In this document: positions 1 to 6,850 of the stretch, piece after piece
How positions within the stretch are numbered: position 1 is the stretch's first letter
Layout: each line of letters begins with the position of its first letter
Assembly: GCA_963724065.1 (NCBI GenBank)
Contig: CAVRTB010000001.1
Span: forward strand, 558,001 to 622,000
DNA length: 64,000 bases
From: DASRIA01 sp963724065
Lineage (GTDB): Bacteria; Actinomycetota; Thermoleophilia; Solirubrobacterales; JBBDJG01
Direction: 5' to 3'
Notes under the pieces: model-generated
What the model was told of the DNA's origin: nothing
Databases searched by the model: none
What the model saw: only the letters and a program-made list of their open reading frames with translations
Made by a program: the position numbers and the translations under genes

Positions 1-229
1 CGCGGCAGGCGCGGCGCCCCGCGGCAAGAGTGTCCTCGACGTGCAACTCGACGTCGTCGTCCGGGGCGATCGCGGCCGCGAGTCCGCCCTGCGCCCAGTA
101 ACTCGCGGACTGCGCGAGAGGGGAGCGTGAGACGAGCGCGACCTGCGCACCGTGCTCCGCCGCGACCAGCGCCGTGAACAGGCCCGCGGCCCCGGCTCCC
201 ACCACCACGATGTCGGGGGGCTCAGCCAC
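1..229 (-). CDS. nadB: L-aspartate oxidase, N-terminal part (runs off the left edge)
   Basis: FAD-dependent L-aspartate oxidase makes iminoaspartate in the first step of de novo NAD synthesis. Only the first 76 residues are inside the window. They carry the dinucleotide-binding motif VVVGAGAAGL about 8 residues from the start and the SYWAQGGLAAA segment, which fits L-aspartate oxidases better than succinate dehydrogenase flavoproteins. The start is GTG at 229. A TANNNT -10 element (TACCGT on the minus strand, plus positions 240-245) lies 10 nt upstream, so the mRNA is probably leaderless. It is divergent from the deacetylase-family gene at 281. Confidence 0.85.
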   Translation of the reverse strand, partial: MAEPPDIVVVGAGAAGLFTALVAAEHGAQVALVSRSPLAQSASYWAQGGLAAAIAPDDDVELHVEDTLAAGRRACR

Positions 230-280
230 GAGGGCCGGTACGGTACCCGCAGCCGGGTTTCGGCAACGCTCCCGGTCGCC

Positions 281-1297
281 ATGGGACGCGCCCTCTACCT
301 ACATCACCCCTCCTCGCTCGAGCACGACACGGGTGAGCACCCGGAACGGCCGCAGCGGATCGACGCGATCGAGCGCGAGCTCGAGGCGAGAGACTGGCTC
401 GGCTACGAACGCGGGCAGGCGCCCCGTGCCGAGCGGGCGGCGGTCGAGGCCGTGCACCCTCGTGGATATGTGGACCGCATCGCGCAGGTCAGCGAGTCGG
501 GAGGCGGCATGCTCGACATGGACACGGTTGCCTCGACGGGGTCGTTCGATGCCGCGATGCATGCCGCCGGCGGCGCCGTGCGCGCGGTCGACGCGCTGAT
601 GTCGCGTGAGGCCGAGGTGGCCTTCTGCGGCCTGCGCCCCCCGGGCCACCACGCTGAGTCGGCGCGCGCGATGGGATTCTGCCTGTTCAACAACGTGGCG
701 ATCGCGGCGCGGCACGCGCTCGACGCGCACGGCGCCGGCCGGGTGCTCGTTCTCGACTGGGACGTGCACCACGGCAACGGCACCAACGACATCTTCCATG
801 CAACCGACGAAGTGCTCTACGTGAGTCTGCATCAATCGCCGCTCTACCCCGGGACCGGCGCGATCACCGACAACGGGACCGGCGCGGGGGAGGGGTACAC
901 GGTCAACCTGCCGGTTCCCGCCGGAAGCGGCCACGACGACTGGCTCTCGCTCCTCCAGCACGTCGTCACCCCGGTCGCCCGCGAATACCGCCCGCAGCTG
1001 CTGCTCGTTTCGGCCGGCTTCGATGCACACCGCGACGATCCGCTCGCGAACTGCCTGCTGACTGAGGAGACCTATGCCGCCCTCACCGCCGGCATGCGCG
1101 TGATCTCGCAGGAGGTCGCCGCGCCGCTCGGCTTCGTGCTCGAGGGCGGCTACGACCTGCGGGCGCTCTCGTCATCCGTGGCGGCCACGATGGCCGCGGC
1201 CCGCGAGCATGCCGCGCCGCCCGGCGTCGAACCCGGATCGCTCGCGGCCCGCGCCCGTTCCCATTACGCGAGATGGTGGCCGTCGCTCGAAGCCTGA
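281..1297 (+). CDS. Histone deacetylase-family amidohydrolase (AcuC/HDAC-like)
   Basis: Zinc-dependent deacetylase of the arginase/deacetylase fold, 338 aa and cytosolic. Bacterial members act on acetyl-lysine proteins, acetylpolyamines or other N-acyl substrates; the substrate here cannot be read. Diagnostic motifs are RPPGHHAE (about residues 119-126, catalytic His pair), DWDVHHGNG (about 159-167, zinc-binding Asp and His), SAGFDAHRDDP (second zinc Asp) and LEGGYDL near the C-terminus. The ATG at 281 begins the conserved fold and matches family length; the open frame extends further upstream but with nonconserved sequence. A possible -10 (TACGGT, 239-244) would give a leader of about 30 nt. 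The stop is followed by a long gene-free stretch. Confidence 0.88.
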   Translation: MGRALYLHHPSSLEHDTGEHPERPQRIDAIERELEARDWLGYERGQAPRAERAAVEAVHPRGYVDRIAQVSESGGGMLDMDTVASTGSFDAAMHAAGGAVRAVDALMSREAEVAFCGLRPPGHHAESARAMGFCLFNNVAIAARHALDAHGAGRVLVLDWDVHHGNGTNDIFHATDEVLYVSLHQSPLYPGTGAITDNGTGAGEGYTVNLPVPAGSGHDDWLSLLQHVVTPVAREYRPQLLLVSAGFDAHRDDPLANCLLTEETYAALTAGMRVISQEVAAPLGFVLEGGYDLRALSSSVAATMAAAREHAAPPGVEPGSLAARARSHYARWWPSLEA

Positions 1298-1339
1298 GCC
1301 CGCGCCGACCGCTCACCGCCCTGATCGCGAGGGGGCAAA

Positions 1340-1369
1340 AAGAAGGGCGCCGTGCGATGCACGGCGCCC
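1340..1369 (-). terminator. Strong intrinsic terminator for a minus-strand transcript
   Basis: A perfect 11-bp stem (1345-1355 with 1359-1369, 3-nt loop) is followed on the minus strand by TTCTTTTTGCC. The T-rich tail is on the minus-strand side only, so the hairpin terminates a transcript coming from the right. It could also stop the deacetylase mRNA as a tailless hairpin. Confidence 0.8.
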
Positions 1370-1790
1370 TTGCCCCCCGCTAGCCAAGGCTCCCCAGCGT
1401 CTAGCGCTGCCTCCCGGGAGCCTCGTATGTAACGACCGCCGCGAAGGCGGCCGTCGAGTCGCCGGCCTCATTGCGTGGCGCGAAGCGATGGCTCTTCGCG
1501 CATTCGGCCCGGAGGCGGTGGAACGGCCTCCGGTCCCTGCCGGCCGACCCTGCCGTGATGCTCGTGGTAGGTGTCGGCCACTGATTGAGTACGGCGAACC
1601 CGCTTATTACATTTGTGGTTCGAATCGTTGCAGCGTCGCCACGGGAGCACTCCGCACCGAAGGTGCGTCGAGCCGCGAATGCCAAGAGAGAACGGCCATG
1701 CCGCTCCGTGGCTGCCAATGGATCCTCCTTAACCCTGCGAATCACGAACCGAGCGGTTCGTAGGCGGTCAACGCCTGTGCTGACTATAGG
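1340..1790 (-). ncRNA. Candidate structured noncoding RNA, about 450 nt
   Basis: This gene-free stretch has many short perfect stems. They include CGAACCG/CGGTTCG (about 1746-1761), CGCACC/GGTGCG (about 1660-1674), an 8-bp GCGCGAAG/CTTCGCGC stem (about 1478-1501), CCGCC/GGCGG with a 5-nt loop, and CAGCG/CGCTG, and the series ends in the strong minus-strand terminator. A TATAGT hexamer on the minus strand (plus about 1783-1788) is a possible -10. A TTG-started reading frame of 105 codons (1401-1718) with a good AAGGAGG site exists, but its third-position GC is well below that of real neighbours. I could not match tmRNA, RNase P, 6S, SRP or 6C RNA signatures. The identity is unknown. Confidence 0.35.
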
Positions 1791-1933
1791 GGCAGCCGAT
1801 CCCGCGAGCCAGTCTTTTTTGCGGCCGGATTTTGTACGTGCCCCGCGCGCAAACGTTTACCCCTGCGCGTGGACCCGTGCGTCCCTTGCGATCAGGCTTG
1901 CGGCGTCAATCCAATTCGGCCAGGGAGGTCGCC

Positions 1934-2176
1934 TTGCACGGATCGCTCGTAAACCTGCAGTTGTTGCTCGCGCGCGCCACGGAGGCGATGCGTCGCTCCG
2001 TCGCCTCCGACCGCGGACAGGGGACCGTCGAGTATGTCGCGCTCGTCACGCTCGTCGCGATCGTGATGGTCGGCGTGATTGCGGCTTTGAAGAGCGCCCA
2101 GTTCGCCGAGGGCCAGGAGCTCGGCGCGATGATCTTGAAGAAGATCACGGAAGCGGTGAGCAAGGTGAAGTACTGA
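1934..2176 (+). CDS. Flp/type IVb pilin-like small protein
   Basis: An 80-aa protein with a Flp-pilin core: a hydrophilic leader, then the class III prepilin signature GQGTVEYVALVTL (Gly before the cleavage point, Glu at position +5) running into one hydrophobic helix of about 22 residues and a short charged tail ending KITEAVSKVKY. Such pilins are cleaved by a TadV/PilD-type peptidase and assembled by a Tad machine; no tad genes are in the window. TTG at 1934 is chosen because AGGGAGG sits 5 nt upstream and the leader length then fits; the frame is open for 34 further codons upstream with no conserved features. Confidence 0.75.
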   Translation: MHGSLVNLQLLLARATEAMRRSVASDRGQGTVEYVALVTLVAIVMVGVIAALKSAQFAEGQELGAMILKKITEAVSKVKY

Positions 2177-2184
2177 CCGGTTCG

Positions 2185-2220
2185 CGGTTCGCACAGATGT
2201 GGCCCGGGGTCTGCGAACCG
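2185..2220 (+). terminator. Stem-loop downstream of the pilin gene
   Basis: CGGTTCGCA (2185-2193) pairs perfectly with TGCGAACCG (2212-2220) across an 18-nt loop, just after the pilin stop codon. There is no U-run, as is common for terminators in high-GC actinobacteria. Confidence 0.5.
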
Positions 2221-2264
2221 CCGACCGCCGACCGCCCACTGGCGACTGTCATTAGCATGCGCGC

Positions 2265-2993
2265 GTGCCTTCGCCTCGCCCCGACGGTCGTGCTCCGGAC
2301 GAGCTGCGCCCGGTGACCATCGAGCCCGGCTTCGTGGGGAGCGCGCACGGCTCGGCGCTGATCGAGGCCGGCGGCACGCGCGTGATCTGCACGGCGTCGG
2401 TGGTCGACAGCGTGCCCGGCTGGCGCGAGGCGTCAGGCGGCGGCTGGCTGACGGCGGAATACGGGATGCTGCCAGCGTCGACCGGCAGCCGCAAGCCGCG
2501 CGATGCCTCGCGCGGTCGGCAGGACGGTCGCACGGTCGAGATCCAGCGCCTGATCGGCCGCTCCCTGCGCGCGGTCGCGGATCTCGATTCGTTCGGGCCG
2601 TGCAGCGTGTACGTGGACTGCGACGTGCTCGAGGCCGACGGTGGCACGCGCTGCGCGGCCATCACGGGTGGCTACGTGGCACTGGAGCTTGCGCTCAACG
2701 GCCTCGTGACGAAGGGCCGGCTCGACCGCTTGCCGCTCACCGGGTCGGTGGGCGCCGTGTCGTGCGGGCTCGTCTCGGGGGCGGCGGTGCTCGACCTGAA
2801 CTACCGGGAGGATTACGCCGCCGAGGTGGACATGAACGTGGTCATGACCGGCAAGGGCGAGCTCGTCGAGGTCCAGGCCACCGCCGAGGAGGTCCCGTTC
2901 TCGCGCGCCTCGCTCGACGAGCTGCTCGGGCTCGCGGCCAAGGGCATCGAGGAGCTGCGCGCGGCACAGCGTGCGGCGATCGACGCCGGCTGA
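2265..2993 (+). CDS. rph: Ribonuclease PH
   Basis: A phosphorolytic 3'-to-5' exoribonuclease that trims tRNA 3' ends, 242 aa, close to the usual length. The RNase PH core is clear: the N-terminal RPV segment, GGGWLTAEYGMLP, the SRGRQDGRTVEIQRLIGRSLR arginine-rich region (starting about residue 81), DCDVLEADGGTR and the DLNYREDYAAEVDMNVVMT strand. The GTG at 2265 has TAGCAT as -10 (2253-2258), 6 nt away, so the transcript is probably leaderless. rdgB follows after 61 nt with its own -10, so the pair is adjacent but may be separately transcribed. Confidence 0.95.
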   Translation: MPSPRPDGRAPDELRPVTIEPGFVGSAHGSALIEAGGTRVICTASVVDSVPGWREASGGGWLTAEYGMLPASTGSRKPRDASRGRQDGRTVEIQRLIGRSLRAVADLDSFGPCSVYVDCDVLEADGGTRCAAITGGYVALELALNGLVTKGRLDRLPLTGSVGAVSCGLVSGAAVLDLNYREDYAAEVDMNVVMTGKGELVEVQATAEEVPFSRASLDELLGLAAKGIEELRAAQRAAIDAG

Positions 2994-3054
2994 CACCGCG
3001 GAGACTTGCCCCGGGACGGGCCGGTGCCGGTGGGTTCCCTACGATGGGATCGCC

Positions 3055-3639
3055 TTGCGGATCGTGATCGCGACCCTCAATCCCCACAAGATGCGCGAGC
3101 TCGGGGGGATGCTCTCGGGCCACTCGCTCGTTCCGCTGCCGTACTGGGCCGAATTGCCCGCGGAGCTCGGTGAGACCTTCAAGGACAACGCGGTGCCGAA
3201 GGCCCACGCTGCCGCGGCAGCCACCAACATTCCCGCCGTCGCGGACGACTCGGGCATCGTGGTGCCCGCCTTGGGCGGCGCGCCGGGGGTGCGGTCGGCT
3301 CGCTTCGCGGGTGAGGACGCGACCGACGAGGAGAACCTCCGCAAGCTGATCGACGACATGCGCGGGCAGGAGGATCGCCGGGCGGCCTATGTGTGCGCGT
3401 TCGCGTTCGTCGAGCCCGACGGGACCAAGCGGGTCTTCGAGGCGCGCTGCGAGGGCCGTGTGATCGAGACTCCGCGGGGCGATCACGGGTTCGGCTACGA
3501 CCCGGTGTTCGTGCCCGACGATCTGGACGGTGACGAGCGCACGATGGCGGAGCTGTCAGCGCAGGAGAAGGACGAGATCAGCCACCGCGGGCGTGCGGTG
3601 CGCGCGTTCTCGGCATGGGCTGCCCGGTCGGGGCAATGA
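3055..3639 (+). CDS. rdgB: XTP/dITP diphosphatase (RdgB/HAM1)
   Basis: Hydrolyses noncanonical purine triphosphates (XTP, dITP, ITP) to monophosphates and keeps them out of DNA and RNA. 194 aa. Motifs are TLNPHKMREL at the N-terminus, ADDSGI (catalytic Asp pair), GAPGVRSARFAGE, and the C-terminal GFGYDPVF and SHRGRA segments. TTG at 3055 is chosen because the conserved strand starts immediately and TACGAT (3040-3045) is a -10 element 9 nt upstream. An upstream in-frame ATG at 2971 lies inside rph and is unlikely. The stop overlaps the next gene's start as ATGA. Confidence 0.93.
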   Translation: MRIVIATLNPHKMRELGGMLSGHSLVPLPYWAELPAELGETFKDNAVPKAHAAAAATNIPAVADDSGIVVPALGGAPGVRSARFAGEDATDEENLRKLIDDMRGQEDRRAAYVCAFAFVEPDGTKRVFEARCEGRVIETPRGDHGFGYDPVFVPDDLDGDERTMAELSAQEKDEISHRGRAVRAFSAWAARSGQ

Positions 3640-4625
3640 GCGGCGAGGCAGCGCGCCGCCGCGGCGAGGCCGGCGGGCCTGGCGGCGTGCTGAACACTCC
3701 GCTGATCGCGCCCGATGCGGTCACCGGGTCGACGAAGTTCGGAGCGGCGCGGCTCTCGGTGGTCTCGAACACTGGCCTGATCGTCCTGAAGATCGTCGCC
3801 GGCGCAGTCACGGGCTCGATCGCGATCATCACCGAGGCGGTGCACTCGTGCATCGACCTGCTCGCCTCGATCGTCGCCTATCTCTCGCTGCGCAAAGCCG
3901 ACGAGCCGGCCGACGCGGAGCACCAGTACGGGCACGCCAAGGCCGAGAACCTCGCGGCCGCGATCGAGGGCATGCTGATCCTCGTCGGCGCCGGCGTGAT
4001 CGTCTACGAGGCGTCGCGCCGCCTTGTCTCGGGAGGCGAGGTCCACAACCTCGGGTTCGGCATCGCGGTGATCGCGGTGTCGTCCGTCGTGAACTTCGCC
4101 GTCTCGAACTATCTCTATCGCCAGGCGCGCGCCCACGACTCGCCCGCGCTCGAGGGCGATGCTGCACATCTGCGCGCGGACGCCGTGACATCGCTGGCCG
4201 TCCTCGTCGGACTGGTGCTCATCGAGGTCACGGGGTACGAGCAGATCGACGCGATCGTCGCGCTCGCGGTTGCCTCGGCGATCGTCTACACGGGAGTGCG
4301 GATCCTGACGCGCTCCTCCCGTGTGCTGATGGACGAGGCGTTGCCCCAGGATGAGCTCGACCTCGTGCGCAGGTTGATCGCCGATCATCCCGCCCCGGAG
4401 CTGGAGGGGTTCCACAAGCTGCGCGGGCGGCGCGCGGGCAGCTTCCGCTACATCGACCTCCACCTCCAGTTCGCCTCCGGCACGTCGCTCGAGCGCGCGC
4501 ACCAGATCGCGCACGAGGTGCAGGCAGCGGTGCGGGCACTGATCCCCGCGGTCGACCTGCTGGTTCACATCGAGCCCTCGCGCAGCGCCGAGGCGCGCGC
4601 CCGCGACGTCAGGGAAGAAGGTTGA
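3636..4625 (+). CDS. Cation diffusion facilitator (CDF) metal efflux protein
   Basis: A proton-coupled divalent metal (Zn/Fe/Mn/Co) exporter of the inner membrane, 329 aa. About six transmembrane helices occupy residues 30-215. The metal site is visible as an H-x3-D pair in TM2 (HSCIDLL) and a second pair in TM5 (HLRADAVTS). A cytoplasmic C-terminal domain with the family pattern (HKLRGRRAG, IDLHLQF, HEVQAAV, LVHIEP) follows. ATG 3636 overlaps the rdgB stop, giving translational coupling; ATG 3615 is an alternative. Its last 17 nt overlap a small gene on the opposite strand. The metal cannot be predicted. Confidence 0.9.
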   Translation: MSGEAARRRGEAGGPGGVLNTPLIAPDAVTGSTKFGAARLSVVSNTGLIVLKIVAGAVTGSIAIITEAVHSCIDLLASIVAYLSLRKADEPADAEHQYGHAKAENLAAAIEGMLILVGAGVIVYEASRRLVSGGEVHNLGFGIAVIAVSSVVNFAVSNYLYRQARAHDSPALEGDAAHLRADAVTSLAVLVGLVLIEVTGYEQIDAIVALAVASAIVYTGVRILTRSSRVLMDEALPQDELDLVRRLIADHPAPELEGFHKLRGRRAGSFRYIDLHLQFASGTSLERAHQIAHEVQAAVRALIPAVDLLVHIEPSRSAEARARDVREEG

Positions 4626-4752
4626 CCGCGGCCGACAGGCCGACGAACGCCAGCACGGCGCTGTAGCCGTCGTAGCTGTTGACCAGCAGGAGCAGCGACG
4701 CGATCGCGCAGATGCCGGTAACGGTGATCCAAGCGGCGCGGGAAAGGGTCAT
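4609..4752 (-). CDS. 47-residue two-helix membrane protein
   Basis: This short reading frame translates as a compact hydrophobic protein: MTLSRAAW, a helix from about residue 8 to 24 (ending IASLLLLV), a short NSYDGYS turn, a second helix (AVLAFVGLSAAV) and a NLLP end. Two clean transmembrane segments in such a short frame are unlikely by chance in this GC-rich strand. It overlaps the 3' end of the CDF gene tail-to-tail by 17 nt. No clear ribosome-binding site is seen. The function is unknown; the family is not recognised. Confidence 0.55.
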   Translation of the reverse strand: MTLSRAAWITVTGICAIASLLLLVNSYDGYSAVLAFVGLSAAVNLLP

Positions 4753-4812
4753 GTGCTGGTGCATTCTGCCGCAGCAAGGGGTCGCCTTCCACGCCGGGCT
4801 ATCTTGTGACCG

Positions 4813-5235
4813 GTGTCAACGTCCGCCCATCAACTGGCGCTGCGATACCTGCTCGAGCTCTCGACCGACATCCGCGGCGCCCTCTTGATCGATCGCGACG
4901 GGGCGGTGCTCGCATCGGCAGGCCATCTCGCCACGGACGACCTCGCGGGAGCCGGCCGCCGCATCGCTGGCGCGGCGCATCAGGCTTCCGCGGACAGCGA
5001 GCAGGCGGACAGCGGGACGGCGAACGGGAAGCGCCCGTCGCCCTCCGTCGAGATCGACGTCTTCTCGGGCGACGGCGCGATGTTCCTGCTCGCGGAGGCG
5101 GACCTCGTGATGACCTGCACCACGAATCGGACGGTGCACCCGGGGCTGATCTTCTACGACATGCACGCCGTGCTGCGCGATCTCGACCGGGTGGCCGCGG
5201 CCGAGGCGGTCCGCGAAGAGGCGGCGCCGGCATGA
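4813..5235 (+). CDS. Roadblock/LC7-domain protein
   Basis: 140-aa single-domain protein of the roadblock/LC7 fold, the family of MglB and other small-GTPase partner proteins. Visible pattern: an N-terminal helix (HQLALRYLLEL), the strand pair RGALLIDRDGAVLASAG, a charged insert, VEIDVFSGDGAMFLLAEADLVMTCT, and a final helix (YDMHAVLRDLDR). GTG 4813 follows TATCTT (4800-4805) by 7 nt, so it is probably the leaderless first gene of a four-gene operon: it overlaps the next gene by ATGA, and TldD and TldE follow without gaps. A peptide-binding or GTPase-partner role is possible, but no GTPase gene is adjacent. Confidence 0.75.
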   Translation: MSTSAHQLALRYLLELSTDIRGALLIDRDGAVLASAGHLATDDLAGAGRRIAGAAHQASADSEQADSGTANGKRPSPSVEIDVFSGDGAMFLLAEADLVMTCTTNRTVHPGLIFYDMHAVLRDLDRVAAAEAVREEAAPA

Positions 5236-5450
5236 AGCGGCCGGGGAGCCGGCTCGGCGGGTACGCGGAGGAGGTCGCGGCGGCGCTGCGCCGCCGCCGT
5301 GAGGTGCGGCGGCCGCGCGTGCGTGTGCGGGTCGAGCACGGCGAGGCGCGGCTGCTGGCCGACGACTCTCCGGCCGGCGGGCAGCTGCTCGAGCTGGCAG
5401 GTGAGCTGATCGGCGAGCCTGCGCAAGCGGCGCGAACGGATGGGGCGTGA
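5232..5450 (+). CDS. Small basic protein in the roadblock-TldDE operon
   Basis: 72 aa, unrecognised. The N-terminal half is strongly basic with an alternating Arg/Val stretch (RRRREVRRPRVRVRVEHGEAR). The C-terminal half is acidic and leucine-rich (GGQLLELAGELIGEP) and could form a short helix. ATG 5232 overlaps the roadblock stop (ATGA), and its own stop TGA overlaps the TldD start, so it is translated as part of the operon. Conserved position between a roadblock protein and TldD would suggest a linker or partner subunit; the sequence alone does not show a function. Confidence 0.65.
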   Translation: MKRPGSRLGGYAEEVAAALRRRREVRRPRVRVRVEHGEARLLADDSPAGGQLLELAGELIGEPAQAARTDGA

Positions 5451-6850
5451 TGGCGGCTGAGGTTCCCGAGTTGCTCGCGGTCGACCTCGCGGGCCGCCTC
5501 GTCGAGCGCGCCCTGCGCCACGGTGGCGAGTTCGCGGACCTCTATGTCGAGCGCCGCGACGGCTTCACGCTGTCGCTCGACGAGCGCCGTGTGGAGCGTG
5601 CGCAGACCGGCACCGAGATCGGCGCTGCGATTCGCGTGGTCGCCGGCGACGCCACCTACTTCGGGCATGTCGACGGCCTCGCCGAACCGGACCTCGAGCG
5701 GCTCGCGGACGAGGTCGCCTCGGCCGTCCGCGGATCGAGCACCGCGCCGCGCCCCCTCCAGGCGGCGAGGGTGCCGGAGCGCCAGCGTGTCGACATCGAC
5801 CCGCAGGGAGTCCCGCCCGAGCGCAAGGCTGCGCTGCTGCGCGAGTGCGACGAGCGTGCGCGTGCGACCGGCGCCGAGGTCACCCAGGTCGCGGCGTCAT
5901 ACGTCGAGGGGCGCAGGCGCCTGATGGTCGTCAACTCGGACGGGCTCGTGTCGGGCGACGACCGCACGCGGGTACGGCTCGGGGCGCAGGTGGTCGCGCG
6001 CCGGGATGATCGAGTCGAGGCGGGCACCGAGTCCCTTGCCGGCCACGCCGGCTTCGAGCTGTTCGAGGGCGACCCGACGGCCGTGGCCGAGCAGGCGGCG
6101 CGCAGGGCGCTCACGATGCTGGACGCCCGCCCGGCGCCCGCGGGCCGCATGCCCGTGGTGGTGGGGAACGGCTTCGGCGGCGTCCTGTTCCACGAGGCGA
6201 CCGGGCACGGGCTCGAGTCCGACGCCGTCCAGAAGCACGCCTCCGTGTACGAGGGTCGCGTCGGTCAGCAGCTCGCGACATCGATCGTGACCGCCTACGA
6301 CGACGGCACGATGCCGGGAGAGTGGGGAACGGACGCGATCGATGACGAGGGGACGCCCTGCCAGGCGACCCGCGTGATCGACGAAGGGCGGCTCTGCGTC
6401 TTCCTCTACGACCTCCTGCGCGCCCGCAAGGACGGCCGCGAGTCGACCGGCAACGGCCGGCGCCAGAGCTTCCGCCACCTTCCGATCCCGCGGATGACGA
6501 ACACGTACATCGCGCCGCTCGACGTCGACCCGGCGGACATCATCGCCGACGTGAAGCAGGGTCTCTACGCGGTGTCGTTCGCGGGCGGGCAGGTGGAGCC
6601 CGCCACCGGCGACTTCGTGTTCGGCCTGTCGGAGGGGTACATGATCGAGAACGGTGAGGTGACCGCCCCGGTGCGCGGCGCGACGCTGATCGGCAACGGC
6701 ATCGACGTCCTCGCCAAGATCGACGCGATCGGGAACGACCTCGCGATGAAGAGCGGCTTCTGCGGCAAGGACGGTCAGCAGGTGCCGGTCGGCACGGGTC
6801 AGCCGACCGTGCGCATCTCGGAGCTGACCGTCGGCGGCACGGATGTCTGA
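5450..6850 (+). CDS. tldD: Metalloprotease TldD
   Basis: Catalytic subunit of the TldD/TldE peptidase, 466 aa. In E. coli the pair matures microcin B17 and degrades CcdA; wider bacterial roles are poorly defined. The zinc motif HEATGHGLE is at about residue 248-256, followed by conserved segments around GTDAIDDEGTP and GRESTGNGRRQSFRHLPIPRMTNTY, and the C-terminal G-K-DGQQVPVG strand. ATG 5450 overlaps the preceding stop; a GTG one codon earlier is possible. Its end overlaps tldE by 8 nt, so the two subunits should be made in matched amounts. Confidence 0.93.
   Translation: MAAEVPELLAVDLAGRLVERALRHGGEFADLYVERRDGFTLSLDERRVERAQTGTEIGAAIRVVAGDATYFGHVDGLAEPDLERLADEVASAVRGSSTAPRPLQAARVPERQRVDIDPQGVPPERKAALLRECDERARATGAEVTQVAASYVEGRRRLMVVNSDGLVSGDDRTRVRLGAQVVARRDDRVEAGTESLAGHAGFELFEGDPTAVAEQAARRALTMLDARPAPAGRMPVVVGNGFGGVLFHEATGHGLESDAVQKHASVYEGRVGQQLATSIVTAYDDGTMPGEWGTDAIDDEGTPCQATRVIDEGRLCVFLYDLLRARKDGRESTGNGRRQSFRHLPIPRMTNTYIAPLDVDPADIIADVKQGLYAVSFAGGQVEPATGDFVFGLSEGYMIENGEVTAPVRGATLIGNGIDVLAKIDAIGNDLAMKSGFCGKDGQQVPVGTGQPTVRISELTVGGTDV

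Noticed and set aside
1565..1590. GCCACTG resembling the B12-box of cobalamin riboswitches
   Set aside because: The other conserved segments of the aptamer are missing, and the downstream gene is a pilin, not a cobalamin gene.
1600..1650. TTCGAATC inside a short stretch resembling a tRNA T-loop
   Set aside because: The flanking bases do not form the T-stem, and no acceptor stem, D-arm or anticodon arm can be built around it.
1401..1718. 105-codon minus-strand frame with a good AAGGAGG site
   Set aside because: Third-position base use is unlike neighbouring genes, and no domain pattern is visible; treated as part of the RNA candidate, though not excluded.
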